Assembly: GCF_000702585.1 (NCBI RefSeq)
Contig: NZ_JNIQ01000001.1
Location: 517,501 to 562,500 of the forward strand
Direction: 5' to 3'
Source: Exiguobacterium aurantiacum DSM 6208
GTDB lineage: Bacteria > Bacillota > Bacilli > Exiguobacteriales > Exiguobacteriaceae
Length of the DNA stretch: 45,000 nt
Each line of letters begins with the position of its first letter. The stretch's first letter is position 1. Positions 44,380 through 45,000 of this stretch are shown here, in pieces. The position numbers were made by a program, and so were the translations under genes. Under the pieces are notes generated by a model that saw only the letters and a program-made list of their open reading frames with translations, was not told where the DNA came from and searched no databases.

Positions 44380-45000
<621 letters not shown>

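Overview
This window looks like a chromosomal segment from a non-sporulating member of the Bacillales, most like Exiguobacterium (an inference from gene order, moderate GC and protein resemblance; no search was run). It begins inside a 23S rRNA gene, continues through 5S rRNA, and then follows the Bacillus subtilis order from yaaO to lysS almost gene for gene. Every B. subtilis sporulation gene normally interleaved here is missing (csfB, yabG, sspF, spoVT, yabP, yabQ, spoIIE), as are yaaR, yabJ, ctc, fin and yazB. spoVG and a SpoVB/MurJ-type flippase gene remain.

Layout. 1-2773: 3' part of an rRNA operon and its terminator. 2810-9317: yaaO, tmk, darA, holB, ricT, yabA, yabB, yazA and rsmI, tightly packed on the plus strand (nucleotide metabolism, replication clamp loading and its control, RNA maturation, rRNA methylation). 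9334-9627: abrB, the only minus-strand gene, followed by a 327-bp AT-rich divergent control region. 9955-15449: metG, tatD, yabE, rnmV, rsmA (translation, 5S maturation, cell-wall remodelling, 16S methylation). 15533-21224: veg, ispE, purR, spoVG, glmU, prs and pth, several with clear promoters and terminators. 21270-29052: mfd, flippase, yabN/mazG, rqcP, divIC, yabR. 29264-31666: a large YhgE/Pip membrane protein, the only gene without a counterpart at this place in the conserved order. 31811-31968: tRNA-Met and tRNA-Glu. 32035-38818: tilS, hpt, ftsH, coaX, hslO, cysK. 38915-44351: folate cluster pabB-pabA-pabC-folP-folB-folK and dusB. 44500 to the end: 5' part of lysS.

Almost all genes are informational or core metabolic. 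prs makes PRPP, used by hpt and sensed by purR; pabBAC and folP/B/K form a pterin/PABA-to-folate route; tilS, metG, pth, rqcP, dusB, lysS and the tRNAs serve translation; mfd, holB and yabA serve DNA repair and replication; glmU, ispE, yabE, divIC and the flippase serve the envelope and division.

No phage, IS element, CRISPR array, toxin-antitoxin or defence system was seen, and I found no convincing undescribed multi-gene system. The most useful leads are regulatory: repeated TTCCAA/TTGGAA dyads and TGTCGAA heptamers between abrB and metG, a dyad around the purR -10, three GAAACGG half-sites at the glmU promoter, two similar 7-5-7 sites bracketing the YhgE/Pip promoter, and a Gly/Pro/Arg-rich block in YabR.
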